NCBI RefSeq assembly: GCF_024166365.1
Contig: NC_064826.1
Span: 25,630,001 to 25,694,000, forward strand
Length of the DNA stretch: 64,000 nt
Direction of reading: 5' to 3'
DNA from: Elephas maximus indicus
Lineage: Eukaryota > Chordata > Mammalia > Proboscidea > Elephantidae
Shown: positions 23,840-35,875 of the stretch, one piece after another
Numbering within the stretch: the first letter of the stretch is position 1
How the letters are laid out: the number at the start of each line of letters is the position of its first letter
Program-made: the position numbers and the translations under genes
Notes under the pieces: model-generated
The model's input: the letters and a program-made list of their open reading frames with translations, nothing else
What the model was told of the DNA's origin: nothing
The model's database searches: none

Positions 23840-23935
23840 CTAAAGATGATCTCCTAGTCCAACTCCTTAAGTTACATGTGAGGAATCTGAAGCCCAGGAT
23901 TAGTAGCAATTTTCCTAAGTTTTGGTCTCCTCTGA
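23840..23935 (-). repeat. MIR3-like fragment
   Basis: gatgatctcctagtccaact, then gaggaatctgaagcccag, as in inverted MIR3. Confidence 0.55.
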
Positions 23936-24000
23936 TGTGAAGCAATAAGGAATTTCCATCGTATATTTTCTTTCACCAATTTGAAATAGCATTTACTATC

Positions 24001-24175
24001 CACCAAAAAACATTCAAACAAACTTGCTGCGGTTGAGTCGATTCCGACTCATAGCAACCCTATAGGACAGAGTAGAACTGCCCCTTAGAGTTTCCCAGGA
24101 GCTTCTGATGGATTTGAACTGCTGATCTCTTGGTTATCAGCTGTAGCACTTAACCACTACGCCACCAGGGTTTCC
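24001..24175 (-). repeat. AfroSINE, short
   Basis: accctataggacagagtag and accactacgccaccagggt in reverse order. Flanked by ttactatc at 23993-24000 and 24176-24183. Confidence 0.92.
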
Positions 24176-24203
24176 TTACTATCAACACTGAGGTATAACT
24201 CTT

Positions 24204-24467
24204 ACTGTAATGTCCGTGTAATTAGCCTGAATGGTTTTAAGTAAATCTACCTGTATGAGTCTAGTGTTTTACTGGGGAAGTGAGAGGGGATAAACACCTT
24301 TATTTCAGTAATATACAATAAGAATTACTACCCACACTGAGGTTTAATTCTTATTGTAAATTACTGAAATAAAGGTGTTTATCCCTCTCACTTCCCCAGT
24401 AAAACACTAGACTCACACAGGTAGATTTACTTAAAACCATTCAGGCTAATTACCCTGACATTACAGT
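24204..24467. repeat. Large inverted repeat (palindrome), 124/123-bp arms
   Basis: The left arm 24204-24327 is the reverse complement of the right arm 24345-24467, with about four mismatches and one indel (about 96 % identity). The arms flank a 17-nt spacer. A direct 25-bp repeat, cactgaggt-ataactctta and the next six bases (24186-24210), recurs at 24335-24359 across the spacer. Confidence 0.93.
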
Positions 24468-24496
24468 TTATAGTCCATAATCTCATAATAGGTTAA

Positions 24497-24514
24497 TTTT
24501 TTTTTTTTTTTTTG
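24497..24514. repeat. Poly-T run
   Basis: About 18 thymines next to the inverted repeat. Confidence 0.8.
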
Positions 24515-26035
24515 CATTGCCCTCTTTCAAAGAGAAATTGAATAAATAATCTCAGGATAAATTCTAGTCAGTGCCAGTCTCAGTCCTGAGTGGTTTTACA
24601 AACACCACCCTCTAGTGTTACAAAGAAGCAGTTTGCATTCTGGCCACAAAAAAGCTCAAGTCGTTGTAGCTACTGGAGAATCAGCGTCGTGAATGAGGTG
24701 GCCATGGACAGACTGGACAGTGTAAAAATCTTCATTTCCCGTAAACCAGTCCCTGCCAGGAAGAAACTTCTTTCCATTTTTTTGGCCAGATTGCTGTTTC
24801 TCTTTTTTATTTGAAATAAATGAATAAATATGAGACAGTAAAGCTGATTTCACATTCTACAGGGGATGAATGCAATAGCAAAAAGGAGGCATGACCCAGT
24901 TTTCTCTGGCTTCTGCTTGCAAAACAATTTATGACACAGTCTATTATTTAATATACACCCTCTTTAATATGAAATGCTAAAAGAATCATTTTGTCCCCTA
25001 GGTTTTGAATAGTAACACTTGACATAAAAAAAAGTCTCCAATAATATAAAGACTAACATACAAATACCGTAATATCTTATACATGCTTGATAGAATACAT
25101 ACCACATGGCAGACTATCACATAACATAACATAGAATGCAGTGTAAATTGAGTCCATGTTAGTCCATTGTAATAAGAATATATTATAAACAAAATAGTAC
25201 ATAAGCTTCTTTCAGTCACGAATTGAGTAATAATAGTATGTCGAGTTATGGGTTTGGGAACAGCACATACCACTGGGGTTTTATTCTGATGAGAAATTGA
25301 ATCAAGTATTTATATGATGTCATTAGCTTCCATTGGGCATTTTTAGAAGAAACACTTTCAGGAGATCCATAGACATTTTATACACATTTCTGTTCTGTCC
25401 CATATGTGCCTTTAGTCTGCATATTTAAAAATGTAAACCTGTATCAGATGAATGTGGATCATGAGCCATTTCCACAATAAAAGAAGAACAAAGACCAAAA
25501 AGCTAACATAAAAAATCAAAACAAAAGAAAGGAAATGTGCATTGGCAAAAGGCAGCAAATTTCTGTTAGCTTCAGGCCCAAACTCACCACCCCCAGCAGG
25601 GGGCCCAGAATAGTGGGCTTGGAGAGTGAGCTGGGCAGCCATGGCCACCACCAGCACACAGGGAGTTCAGAAATAGCCACGGGACAGTGAGAGGAAAGGT
25701 GGGGCAGCGGCACAGCTGAAGCCACGCAGCTGAAATGAACTGGGCAGAGGAGCAGAACCAGGATCCAGGACTCCGAAAAGAGGAAATCCAAGCTTGAGAC
25801 TCTGGAGCTTAAGCAAAGGCTGTTTGCTGGGTTCCTTCAGCCTTGTCTGTGTTGGAGAGGGAGGCTAATGAGGACTGCATACCCCCTTAAATAATTCCTA
25901 CTTCTTAACTTCCGTTTGCTTTTTATTGGACATATGAACACTGAGGAGGACAGTGAAAACAGAAATTGCATTTGAATAGAGTTGAACACAAGTGGAGAAA
26001 TGGTTCTGAAAAGGCAGATGAGACCAGATTATAAA
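24515..26035. other. Unassigned DNA
   Basis: No repeat recognised. The GC-richer part 25560-25860 carries two overlapping minus-strand frames (25412-25657 and 25516-25791) with hydrophobic but unfamiliar translations. I do not call a gene. Confidence 0.4.
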
Positions 26036-26238
26036 ACTCAGTTTTTGTCAAGTCCATTCCAACTCCTGGTGACCCTATATGTTTCAGAGTAGAACTGCTC
26101 CACTGGGTTTTCACGACTGTGATCTTTTGGAAGCAGAATACCAGGCCTTGCTTTCAAGACTCCTCTGGGTGAGTTTGAACCACCAACCTTTTGGTTAGTA
26201 GCCAAGCACTTAACCATTTTTGCCATCCAGGAACTCTA
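26036..26238 (-). repeat. AfroSINE, long-b
   Basis: gtcaagtccattccaactcc, ccaggccttgctttcaag, actcctctgggtgagtttg and aaccatttttgccatcc. Confidence 0.85.
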
Positions 26239-26517
26239 GATTACAAATGGCCTTAAATTCTTGGACTAAGACATTCAAGAGCCAAGAAACAAATACAAAT
26301 ACTTCTACAATCCCCTGACATTTTGGTAAATTCTGCTTTTAGAAGCACTTCTACCTGCAAAACCAGGAGCTGTGAGGTTGTTTCTGGCTCTGGGCAACAA
26401 GTGTAGAGTATGATGTCCTCTCTGTTGGTGCTGGTCTGCTCCTGCACTCTGCCTTGACACCCCACCCCCCGCCCCATTCTCACTCAGATATTTACCCCTA
26501 ATTTTGCTGCCCCTACC

Positions 26518-26625
26518 CCATTTCTGGATTGTGAAATTGAAAGCTAGAGAGATGAAGTGACATGTTCACAGCCATATAGCTGGTTGTCTGTGGCAGAATT
26601 CAGCTCTCCTGGTTGCTTGTTCACT
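26518..26625 (-). repeat. MIR fragment
   Basis: gaaattgaaagctagagag, gaagtgacatgttcacagcc, atatagctggttgtctgtgg. Confidence 0.65.
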
Positions 26626-26639
26626 GTAGACTCATTGGC

Positions 26640-29008
26640 TTTGGACTCAGCATGCATGTCAGATCCAGGACCAGATAAGTCTCTCTTCTCGGAATCTGAA
26701 AATAGGGACAGAGATTGCAGTAGCCAGTGTGAAATGACATGGGGATTGAGCATAAGTAGCCAATGTGTAAAAAGAAAAGAACGAAGCAAATCTACATCTG
26801 AGATTAAGGAACAGTGTCCATGTGTGAGACAGAGAGATTGCCAGCCAGCAAACTTGATTTTTTTTTTTCTTTCCAGCTCCTGTGGGTCACAGCTGAATGT
26901 CATTCAGGTGGGTCTCAGGTGAGTGCCTGTGTTCTTAACCTTCCCATCAAACCTTTCCTCACTTAATTTAAGGTAGTTAGAGAAATTTTCTGTTTCTTCC
27001 AACAACTACTTAGCTAGGTCTTCGTAGGTTGGTAAATGAAACTATTTGGGGGAAAATATTAAGAAAGTGATACTCTAGCCACTACCAATATTAGCAGAGA
27101 TGTTCTCCATCTCCAAGACACCAGCCTGGCAACCTTTTTTGGTCCAAGTGCTCTTTTATTTAAAATCAGTTGCAGTTGGGAAGGCTAGCATCCACTCAGC
27201 AGTTGTTTTAATAGTCTTAGTGCCTGTGGTATTGTTGACCCAGTGTCCCGGATGACAGAGAAATGTGGTTGCTTCTTCATTCAGCAAAGATCAAATCAGA
27301 CATAGCCTGCAAACCTGCTGTTCCAATTCCTTGTCAACATTCTTTGCTTTCTGTGAGGCCACACCTGTTCCCAAAGATGTTGAGTGGATTAAAACACCAA
27401 CATTGTCATTTTCTGTGTGACATTTGCTACAACCGCAAACTGAAAAAAATCGAATTTAATGGTTCTTTTACACGGGAAACTTTTGCCTTTTCTTCTTTTG
27501 TAAATTGTTATTTTAATCCCCTTTTTTACTGTCACCAAAAAAAAAAAAAAAAAGATCTGGACATACTGAAGTTGATACTAAACATGTTTTCAACTTAAAA
27601 TTAAGTCTGATTTCCCCACATGCATGATCATTATTCTTGAAGTAAAGGAAGCTTTTGAATAAAGAGACGTAAAAGTGGGTCAACATATAAACACATTTTC
27701 TCAATAGCTTTTTTATGATTTAAAAGAATAGTGAATGCCAGAGTACTTGTGTTTAGAATTTCAATGTACACTTTACCCGATAAAAGGACAAGATTAATAA
27801 GTGAGCTTGCAGTGACAGAATATCTTAAGCTCTCATACAGAAAACTATTAACACTGACTCAAGCACACTTTAATCAAATGTTCAAAGTTAGTGGAGTCAC
27901 TCAGCTGTCTAACTCCCTTTTCAGATCACCAACTCTCCTTTTAACACTCAGTTGAATGATAATATATAATAATAAGAGTTAGGAAATAGCAATTTAAATT
28001 CTCAGAAAAGATAGTTGCAAAAGTGCGTATTGAAAGAGTCATCAAGGTGGACTTTGGATGAATGACAAGAAAATAATTTCCCACAAGTCAGTTTACTAGA
28101 TACTTCAACCACATTAAGAAGCTCTTGAAAGAATTATAAATGTCACTACTGGGATTACAGATCCAAAAGAAATACCTACTATACCTTCAAGCCCAGAATA
28201 GCTGCATGACAGCAGTGACTACCCTCCTTGTAGGATCTGAGTCGCCCTATCATTTTGTCTTTGATTTCACAACAGTATTTTCCACTGCCCCTTATTCGTG
28301 AATTAAATTACAGTGTCAGGATTGAGTCATCATACATAGTGCTATGCTTTGCCACTTTTTGATGTACTTTTACTGCCAAGTCACTCATATAGCACCCTTC
28401 CCAACCTGAGATTCAAACCTTGGCGGAGATGACATCATCTTTCCAAAGTAGAAAGTAGGTCTGTAAGACTTGGGTGCAGGGCTATCTTCAAAACTAAAGT
28501 CTATCCTGCCATTAAAACAATGAAGATCTTTTCCTTGGTGTTCTGTCCCAAGTTACGTGATTATAACCAAAATCTTTTGGACCTGTAAATCAATCAGGAA
28601 CCTCAGTAAAATGCTACCTCCGAGGTCATTTTTGAAATAACATAGTATTAAATTAAGGATCATCCTCCTTCTCAGCCTAAAGAGTGAGATTTAAGGAGTT
28701 CAGAATTGCCTAACTCACTTAGGAATGATCTGTATTCCCTTAATTAAGGAGAAGGACACCTTGTTTATTACAAGTCAAAGATGGGAGCCTAACATAGTAA
28801 CTTCAATATCTACTGGGATGTAAATGACTACTGGCACATTCTTTGGAGCAATGGGGGAGAGAAATAGAGTTCCTGAAAGACTAGATAAAATATTCTCTGG
28901 GGAAACAGTAGAATTGTGTGGGAAAAGTAGGCTACAGAGACTTAAAAGGACATTAGAAAATTGCCCAGGATGAGCTCTATTTAATAAGTCTCTTATGGTT
29001 TTTTAGAC
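26640..29008. other. Unassigned, apparently low-repeat DNA
   Basis: A 2.4-kb stretch without a repeat I can name, apart from a poly-A run at 27537-27553. The open frames 26557-26922 (+) and 26544-26903 (-) are mirror images of each other with no motif; 27263-27598 likewise. This is a reasonable place to look for conserved non-coding DNA, but nothing in the bases alone proves it. Confidence 0.4.
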
Positions 29009-29009
29009 A

Positions 29010-29174
29010 TCCAAAAACCAAACTCATTGACATCGAGTTGATTCCTACTCATAGCGACTCTATGGGACAGAGTAAAACTGTCCCATAGGGTTTCCAAGGA
29101 GCGGCTGGTGGATTTGAACTGACAACCTTTTGATTAGCAGCCAAGCTCTTGACCACTGGACCACCAGGGCTCTG
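29010..29174 (-). repeat. AfroSINE, short
   Basis: Complete reverse copy. atccaaa occurs at both ends (29009-29015 and 29177-29183). Confidence 0.92.
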
Positions 29175-29183
29175 AAATCCAAA

Positions 29184-30154
29184 CTAGTCCTACCTTAAAA
29201 AATATTGTATTTTATAGGGCATCATATTACAGCAAGCTTCAAATACATTAATCTAGATCATTTTCTCTCCCATAATCTTTCAGTATATGTTTCCATAACA
29301 TGTTTAGCATTTTAACAATCTTGCATCTTGCTCTATGTGTCTCACTGAAAAGACAGTCATCCATGCCCTTCGTGTTCAAACAAAATATAACGTGTCACGT
29401 GCCACGGAAGATGACAGACCATTTATAAAACCTGTGGCTGTCAGCACATCTTCTCACGCAGCAGTTATTAACATGGAAGGTATTGGAGAGAAATGACAGG
29501 GATGTAGTCACAAGAATGCACACATATTGTCACTGATGGCCATTATGAAAACTATTACAGTCATGTGACTTAGTGCTTCAGAAGGAAGTCTTGCTAATTC
29601 AAATTCTTTTCCCTAATGAACACATTCTCTCTGATTAAGAAAGCCATTTTTTTCTTCCTGTGGGATTCTAAAAGTGATTCCTAGTCTGATTATCTTGGAC
29701 TGTATAGATGAGCTATAGAATTGAGGCTGTTGATACTGAAAAGTAAAAGGCCAGCAAGGAAATGATGCAGTAAAAAAAGACACACAAAATAATGTCATTG
29801 TAAAGAATATACAAGAAATTGTTAACAGAAGTTGCCTTTCTAATGAACGGAAATAGAGTACGGGCTTAGATGAAGGGAGAAAACATAATTTTTATTATAA
29901 GACCTTGTATGCTAATAGTTTTTAACTCTACTTATGAATCACTTTTATATTGAAAGCAAAGCCTTAAAATGCTCCAAGGAAGATCGCTGGGAATAAAAAA
30001 AAAGATGATGCTATTTTATAGAATTCACTTGGATGTCAGCATCATATAGGGTAGTTTTTTTGACCTGTAGATGTTTTTTGTTTTTGTTTCTTTTTAAATG
30101 GACATGTAGCCTCTGCAAATATAACTGTATTTGTAAATGGCATTAGTAATAAAT
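29184..30154. other. Unassigned DNA
   Basis: Nothing recognised. Confidence 0.4.
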
Positions 30155-30703
30155 TGTCTTAGGCTGGGTTCTCTAGAGAAGTAAAACCAGTGAAGTATAT
30201 AAAAATATACAGAGAGAGATTTGTATCAGGGAAATGGCTCATGTGGTTGTAGAGGCTGGAGTGTCCCAAGTCTGTGGGTCAAGATACAGGCTTCTTCTGA
30301 TTCACATAGCCACAGGGGCTGGCCAACCCAAGATTGACCGGTCAGAGAGCAGGGCTTTTGCTCACAGGCTGTGAAGATCGACAAATCCCAAGATGAGCAG
30401 GCAAGACCTCAGGCAAGTGCTAGCTCAAGTCCCGAGAAGTGGAGGTCAGATGAATTGGAATCAGCTGCAGGATCCAGCATGAGCAAAACACCCCTGAGCC
30501 TTGCCAGAAGGTCCACTTATATTCAGTGCAGGCCACGCTCTCAAGGAAACTTCCTTTCAATTGATTGGCTGCTCATAGCAGATCCGATCATGGGGGTAAT
30601 AACATATCATGTCTCAACAGGGAAGTGATCACAACATTATACAACTGCCAAAACCCTGAGAATCATGTCTCAGCCAAGTTGACACACAATCTTAACCATC
30701 ACA
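30155..30703 (-). mobile_element. ERVL-type (MLT2-like) LTR, nearly complete
   Basis: The plus strand runs from tgtcttaggctgggttctct to cttaaccatcaca. In its own orientation it starts tgtgatggttaag and ends gcctaagaca, i.e. TG...CA termini. The related LTRs are 44830-45246 and 47041-47535. Family name from memory of ERVL LTRs, hence moderate certainty on the name but high on it being an LTR. The open frames 30371-30628 and 30565-30813 are chance frames in it. Confidence 0.75.
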
Positions 30704-30709
30704 AGAACT

Positions 30710-31107
30710 ACCACCCATCTGTCAGTTTGTTGTACTCGGGTGGCTTGCCTGTTGCTATGATGCTGGAAGCTATTTACTGGTATTCCAAATACCAACAGGG
30801 TCATCCATGGTAGACAAGCGTCAGTAGAGATTCCAGGCTAAGACAGACTAGGAAGAAAGGCCAGGTGATTTACTTCCAAAAATTAGCCAATGAAAACCTT
30901 ATGGATCTCAACAGAATATTGTCCAACATAGTACTAGAAGATGAGACTCCTAGGTTGGAAGACACTCAAAATGCACAGTGGCTGCAACAAATGGACTCAA
31001 GCTAGCAACAATCATGAAGATGGTACAGGACCAATCAGCCTTTCGTTCTGTTGTACATGAGTCACCATGAGCCAAAATGACTCCACGGCAACTAACAACA
31101 TCGATTA
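30710..31107 (+). mobile_element. Internally deleted, non-autonomous RTE
   Basis: The first 265 bp (cccatctgtcagtttgttg to gacactcaaaatgc) match the 5' end of the RTE at 34051-34320. The rest (acagtggctgcaacaaatgg to cggcaactaacaac) matches its last 135 bp. The junction is near 30974, so all of ORF2 is missing. Confidence 0.88.
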
Positions 31108-31456
31108 AAAAAAAGAAAGAGTGAAGATGTTGAGTTTGGCACCTAGCAGTTTTCCACAGGGATCCTTAGGCCCATGCAATACTCAGAGGATATCAGAGAG
31201 AAAAGTGGGTCCTCAGTAAGAGCAGGGATCAGCTGAACCAAACATGGAGCTGCCTCCCTCCAGAATGCTTGTGTGCAATAGCATCCCTATTGTTTAAACC
31301 ACATTTAACAAGAAATTCTTGCAGCTAACAGCTATTGGATTGCTACAAGTAAATGAAATGATTGTTACTAGACTTAGATTCCTTCAGGAATCAGGGAAGT
31401 TTCTTGAACAAGGTAGCATACAGCTGGGTTCCTCAGATTTGATAGCAGCTGTTAGT
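31108..31456. other. Unassigned DNA
   Basis: Nothing recognised. Confidence 0.4.
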
Positions 31457-31618
31457 GGAAACCCTGGTGATGTAGTGGTTAAATGCTATGGCTGCTAACC
31501 AAGAGGTTGGCAGTTCGAATCCGCCAGGCACTCCTTGGAAACTCTACTGGGCAGTTCCACCCTGTCCTATAGGGTCACTATGAGTTGGAATCGTCTCGAC
31601 AGCAGTGGGTTTTTTTTG
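31457..31618 (+). repeat. AfroSINE, short
   Basis: Complete copy, ggaaaccctggtgatgtag to gacagcagtgggttttttt. Confidence 0.94.
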
Positions 31619-31830
31619 GTCAGTGGATGATGTGCAGGGATGGGTGTGCCCTGAATTCGGAAGAGATTCTTTGACCTTGTGAACAGTAGAGAATAAACTC
31701 CACAAGGCATTATTTATAGTGGTTGACTGACATAAGTTCTGGATTCCATAAAACTTGAAAAATAGTTGATTTTTATGTGAGTGAGAATCACTTTAAATTG
31801 TAAGAGGATTGAGCAGATATCTGTAGAGTA

Positions 31831-31882
31831 ATACCAAACCCACTGCTGTTGAGTTGATTCCAACTCATAGCCACCCTGTAGA
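31831..31882 (-). repeat. AfroSINE tail fragment
   Basis: Only the 3' 52 bp (ccaaacccactgctgttgag to agccaccctgtaga), i.e. a strongly 5'-truncated copy. Confidence 0.85.
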
Positions 31883-32054
31883 GTAATAAGATAAAGTAAA
31901 TGGAAATAAAAACTGAAGACGTATGACTGCCAATTATATTTTCCATTCCATGCATACAAAACTCTTTCTAGCTGAGGGCTATGTATACATAAATGTATAC
32001 ACACCACACAAAATTATTTTGACTTGTGCAAAGCTTTCTGAAACGTCAGCTTTC

Positions 32055-32300
32055 CGGTAATAATAGGAAATGTCTATTGAATGCTTACATGTACCAGATA
32101 CTCTTCTAAGCCCTTTACATGCATTGATTCATTTAAATCTTATAACAACTCTATCAGAGAGGTATTATCATTTCTCCATTTTCACAAATGAGAACACAGA
32201 GAGGTTAAGTGACTTGTTCAAGCCTTACAGTAGGCAGTGACAGGATTAGAACCCAGATCACAGTCTTGTCCCAGTGCTGTGATCTACTCTACTGCGATCT
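32055..32300 (-). repeat. MIR, well preserved
   Basis: tattgaatgcttacatgtac, agccctttacatgcattga, caaatgagaacacagagagg, ttaagtgacttgttcaag and aggattagaacccagatc in reverse-strand MIR order. Confidence 0.9.
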
Positions 32301-32309
32301 AAATACATT

Positions 32310-32806
32310 TCTCCTCCTCAGGGCTACAACACATAGTTCTTTGCATACTCTAATATCTTAAATAATATATATTTAATGGTTTATGTATGAATAATCATTT
32401 ATTTTTCTTTATTACCGAATAGTTTTTGAACATGTGTGATCTTTTTGTATTTCACAGCTAGAGGTTTAGAGGATTCTTTTTATGTAAAACGATGTTCCTT
32501 TTCATTAGAACTGTCATCTGGAAATTTTTTTAAAAAAACGAATTTGTTCACATCCACCCAAACTGTTGGTCTCCAATCCCCCTGAGGTCAAATAGTGCAC
32601 ATGAATGAGAACAGAACACAGGATTTCACCTCAGAAGCACCAACAAGAGGTTACTTAAAAAAAAAAAAAAAAAAATCAGAAACATTTTATCACAGCCATA
32701 ATTTTGACTACTTCTGAAAAGTTGCCATTTCTTTTCCCCAGTTAGAAAAAAAAGCCAAAAGCATCAAGGAGAAAAAGATAAAAAAAAAAAAAAAAAGGAA
32801 ATATGC
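32310..32806. other. Unassigned DNA
   Basis: Poly-A runs at about 32657-32675 and 32781-32796; otherwise nothing recognised. Confidence 0.4.
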
Positions 32807-33570
32807 TTGTGGTATAATGGATTGATTTTGTGTGGCCTTTCTAACTATGGTCTTGTTTAACTCCCACCTAGGTGATTGGGCAAGATTGTGTGATAGTGTA
32901 ATGGTGGCCCATGAAGGGACCTGGTCAGTTTTGCCTTAAAAGAGAGCCAATTCCAGAGCAGAGAGGAGGAACCCACCACCACCAAAGAAGAACAGCCAGG
33001 AGCAGAGACCACGTCCTTTGAACCCAGGATTCCTGTGCTAAGGAGCTCCTGGAAGCAAGAGACCGTGAAAGAAAGAGCAAGCTGTAACCCTGAAGATGGT
33101 GAGAAGCGGTGGCAGGAAAGACCTGGCAGCAGAGACCCAGAAGCAGGAGACCAAGGAGAGAGAAACCACAGTGCCTCTGGGGAGAGCCCTAGGGCCAGGG
33201 AGAGGCATGCCTGTGAGCTCAGCTGGGAAGAGGGTGTCCTGAGGGAAGAACTGTATCCTGAGTGTTCCTGAGTCTGAATTGTAACTGTTACCTCCCTAGT
33301 AAACCCCGTAATGTGAGTAAGGTCTTTGAGTTCTTTGTGGCCATTGCCCTAAATTACTGAACCCAACAGAGAAGTAGAGAGTGCCGTGAGAGGAACAGCT
33401 GGTATCAGAATCAGTAAAGATGGTGGAGAGAGGAGGCTTGTCTGGCCTTCACCTTGTGGGAATCAGCCTTGTGCTGTTGATCTTGGTTCTCCTCTCCCCT
33501 TGAGGGGTTGGAGGAAGTCAGATACTACCCCCATGCCATTTTTACAATGCATTACTGAAAAACTAGAAGA
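32807..33570 (+). mobile_element. LTR retroelement segment (LTR plus leader?)
   Basis: Homologous to 41505-42320 across its length: gcttgtggt.ta at the start, gtgtggcctttct, caccaccaaagaagaacagc, gtcctgagggaagaactgta, then gccatgccatttttacaat at the end. The ggtatcagaatc near 33400 lies where the second copy has ttggtgtcagaac, which resembles a tRNA-Leu primer binding site. Open frames 33035-33271 and 33386-33574 are not conserved between the copies. Confidence 0.6.
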
Positions 33571-33829
33571 ATAGTGAATCCTCCCAAAATTTTAAAAGAT
33601 GGAAAAAGTAGAAGGTATCAAAAGCAGTGAAGATGGAGTAAGGTTATAAGGGAAAGTTAAGATAAAAGCCCAGTCTCTGAAGATAGGTCTAAAGAAAACA
33701 TCTGGAATGAATTTAACCTCTCTTCAAAGACTTCCCCTCCTAACCCTACTCCATCTCCACTGCTTTTCACATAAGAATGAAAAATACAAAATAAAGAGAG
33801 AGAGAGTACACGACACGCTTCAAGGACAT
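33571..33829. other. Unassigned DNA
   Basis: Could be more leader of the preceding element; contains an (AG)n run at 33797-33808. Confidence 0.35.
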
Positions 33830-33990
33830 AGGGGATATGTACACCAGTGTTCACTGCACCAGTATTCACAATAGCTAAAATGTGTAAACAGCCCAAGTGT
33901 CCATCAGCAGATAAATGGACTAAAAAATGTGGTATAACCATGCAATGGGATATTATTCAACAATAAGAACTATTTTCTACCTCCATATAG
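33830..33990 (+). pseudogene. LINE-1 ORF2 C-terminal fragment, old
   Basis: ccagtattcacaatagct, caagtgtccatcagcagata and caatgggatattattcaac align to the ORF2 part at 195-290, with stops. Confidence 0.75.
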
Positions 33991-34039
33991 GTGAACATAA
34001 CAGCATTTTCCCAATTAAATTTCAGAATTACCCTGATCT

Positions 34040-34050
34040 AGTGACATCAT
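34040..34050. repeat. 5' target duplication of the RTE
   Basis: agtgacatcat, identical to 37281-37291. Confidence 0.95.
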
Positions 34051-34418
34051 CCCCCACTTGTCTGTCAGTTTGTTGTACTGTGGGGGCTTGTGTGTTGCTG
34101 TGATGCTGGAAACTAAGCCACTGGTATTCTGATACCAGCAGGGTCACACATGATGGACAGGTTTCAGCTGAGCTTCCAGACAAGACAGACTAGGAAGAAG
34201 GACCGGTGGCCTACTTCGGAAAAGAATTAGCAGGTGAAAAACTTATGATTAGCAATGGAACATTGTCTGATATAGTGCCAGAAGATGAGCGCCTCAGGTT
34301 GGAAGGCACTCAAAATACGACTGAGGAAGAACTGTCTCCTCATAGTAGAGTCAACCTTAATAACATGGGTGGAGTCATGCTTTCAGGACCTTCATTTGCT
34401 GCTGTGGCATGACTCAAT

Positions 34419-35132
34419 ATGACAAGAAATAGCCACAAACATCCAATAATAACCAGACCCTGGAATGTACAAAGTATGAATCTAGGAAAATTGGAAATCA
34501 TCAAAAATGAAATGGAATGCATAAACATTGATATCCTAGGCATTAGAGAGCTGAAATGGACTAGTAGTGGTCATTTTGAATCAGACAATCATATGGTCTA
34601 CTATGCCAGGAATGACAACTTGAAGAGGAATGGCATTGCATTCATTGTCTAAAAGAACATTTCAAGATCTATCCTGAAGTACAATGCTGTCAGTGATAGG
34701 ATAACATCCGTACGCCTACAAGGGAGACCAGTTAATATGACAGTTATTCAAATTTATGCACCAACCACTAAGGCCAAAGATGAAGAAATTGAGGATTTTT
34801 ATCAACTTCTGCAGCCTGAAACTGATCGACCATGCAATCAGTATACACTGATAATTACTGGTGATTGGAATGTGAAAGTTGGAAACAAAGAAGAAGGATC
34901 GGTAGTTAGAAAACATGGCCTTCGTGATAGAAACGATGCTGGAGATAGCATGATTGAATTTTGCAAGACCAACGACTTCTTCATTGCAAATACCTTTTTT
35001 CATCACCATAAACGGTGACTATACACATGGACCTCATCAGATGGAATACACAGGAATCAAATTGACAACATTTGTGGAAAGAGACAATGGAAAAGCTCAA
35101 TATCATCAGTCAGAACAAGGCCGGGGCTGAGT
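34419..35132 (+). pseudogene. RTE ORF2, AP endonuclease domain
   Basis: Apurinic-like endonuclease of an RTE LINE, the enzyme that nicks target DNA before reverse transcription. The frame shows TRPWNVQSMNLGKLE near its start, NIDILGIRELKW (the metal-binding E block), QIYAPTTKAKDEEIEDFYQ, then ITGDWNVKVG (the active-site GDWN motif) and, past a stop, YTWTSSDG..RNQID. All lie in one reading frame broken by TAA at 34650 and TGA at 35016; the latter sits in cggtga and may be a decayed CpG. The terminal SDH-like motif is not clear, so a further indel is likely after about 35130. It is non-functional. Confidence 0.88.
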
Positions 35133-35268
35133 ACAGATCAAACTATCAATTGCTCATATGTACATTCAAGTCGAAACTGAAGAAAATTAGAACAAGTACA
35201 CGAGAGCCAAAGTATGACCTTAAGTACATCCTACCTACCTGAATTTAGAGACCATCTCAAGAATAGAT

Positions 35269-35664
35269 TTGATGCGTAGAACACTAATGATTGAAGACCA
35301 GACGAGTTGTGGAATGACATCAAGGATCATACATGAAGAAAGCAAGAAGTCATTAAAAAGACAGAAGAGAAAGAAAAGACCTAAATGGATGTCAGAAGAG
35401 ACTCTGAAACTTGCTCTTGAATGCCGATTAGCTAAAGCAAAAGGAAAAAATGATGAAGTAAAAGAGCTGAACAGAAGATTTCAAAGGGCAGCTCGGGAAG
35501 ACAAGGTAAACTATTATGGTGACAAATGCAAGGAGATGGAGATAGAGAATCAAAAGGGAAGAACACAGTCAGCATTTCTCAAGCTGAAAAAACTGAAGAA
35601 ACAATTCAAGTCTCAAGTTGTAATAGTGAAGGATTCTACAAGAAAAATATTAAATGACACATGA
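35269..35664 (+). pseudogene. RTE ORF2, linker between endonuclease and RT
   Basis: 131-codon open stretch in a different frame from the endonuclease. It is lysine- and arginine-rich (KRQKRKKRPKWMSEET, RRFQRAAREDKVNYYGDKC), as expected of the basic linker in RTE ORF2. The first ATG is internal. The frame ends at 35664 and the RT resumes in another frame. Confidence 0.8.
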
Positions 35665-35875
35665 AGCATCAAAAGAAGATAGAAGGCATACACAGAGTCA
35701 CTATACCAAAAAGAATTAGTTGATGTTCAACCATTTCAGGTGGTAACATATGATCAGGAACTGATGGTACTGAAGGAGAAGTCCAAGCTGCACTGAAGTC
35801 ATTGGCAAAAAACAAGGCTCTGAGAATTAATGGAATACCAATTGAGATGTTTCAACAACAGATGCAGCTCTGGAC

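Noticed and set aside
25412-25791. Hydrophobic minus-strand frames suggesting a membrane peptide
   Set aside because: Two competing frames over the same DNA, no signal of conservation and no neighbouring gene; hydrophobicity comes from T-rich codons.
26544-26922. Overlapping frames of about 120 codons on both strands
   Set aside because: Mirror-image frames over the same bases with a MIR at one end and no known motif; chance is the simplest explanation.
29385-29420. Cluster of CACGTG-type sites (cgtgtcacgtgccacgg)
   Set aside because: A single short palindromic motif in unassigned DNA, with no promoter context, CpG island or transcript start to support regulation.
33035-33271. Charged 78-codon frame
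   Set aside because: Lies in an LTR-like repeat, and the related copy at 41505-42320 does not keep the frame.
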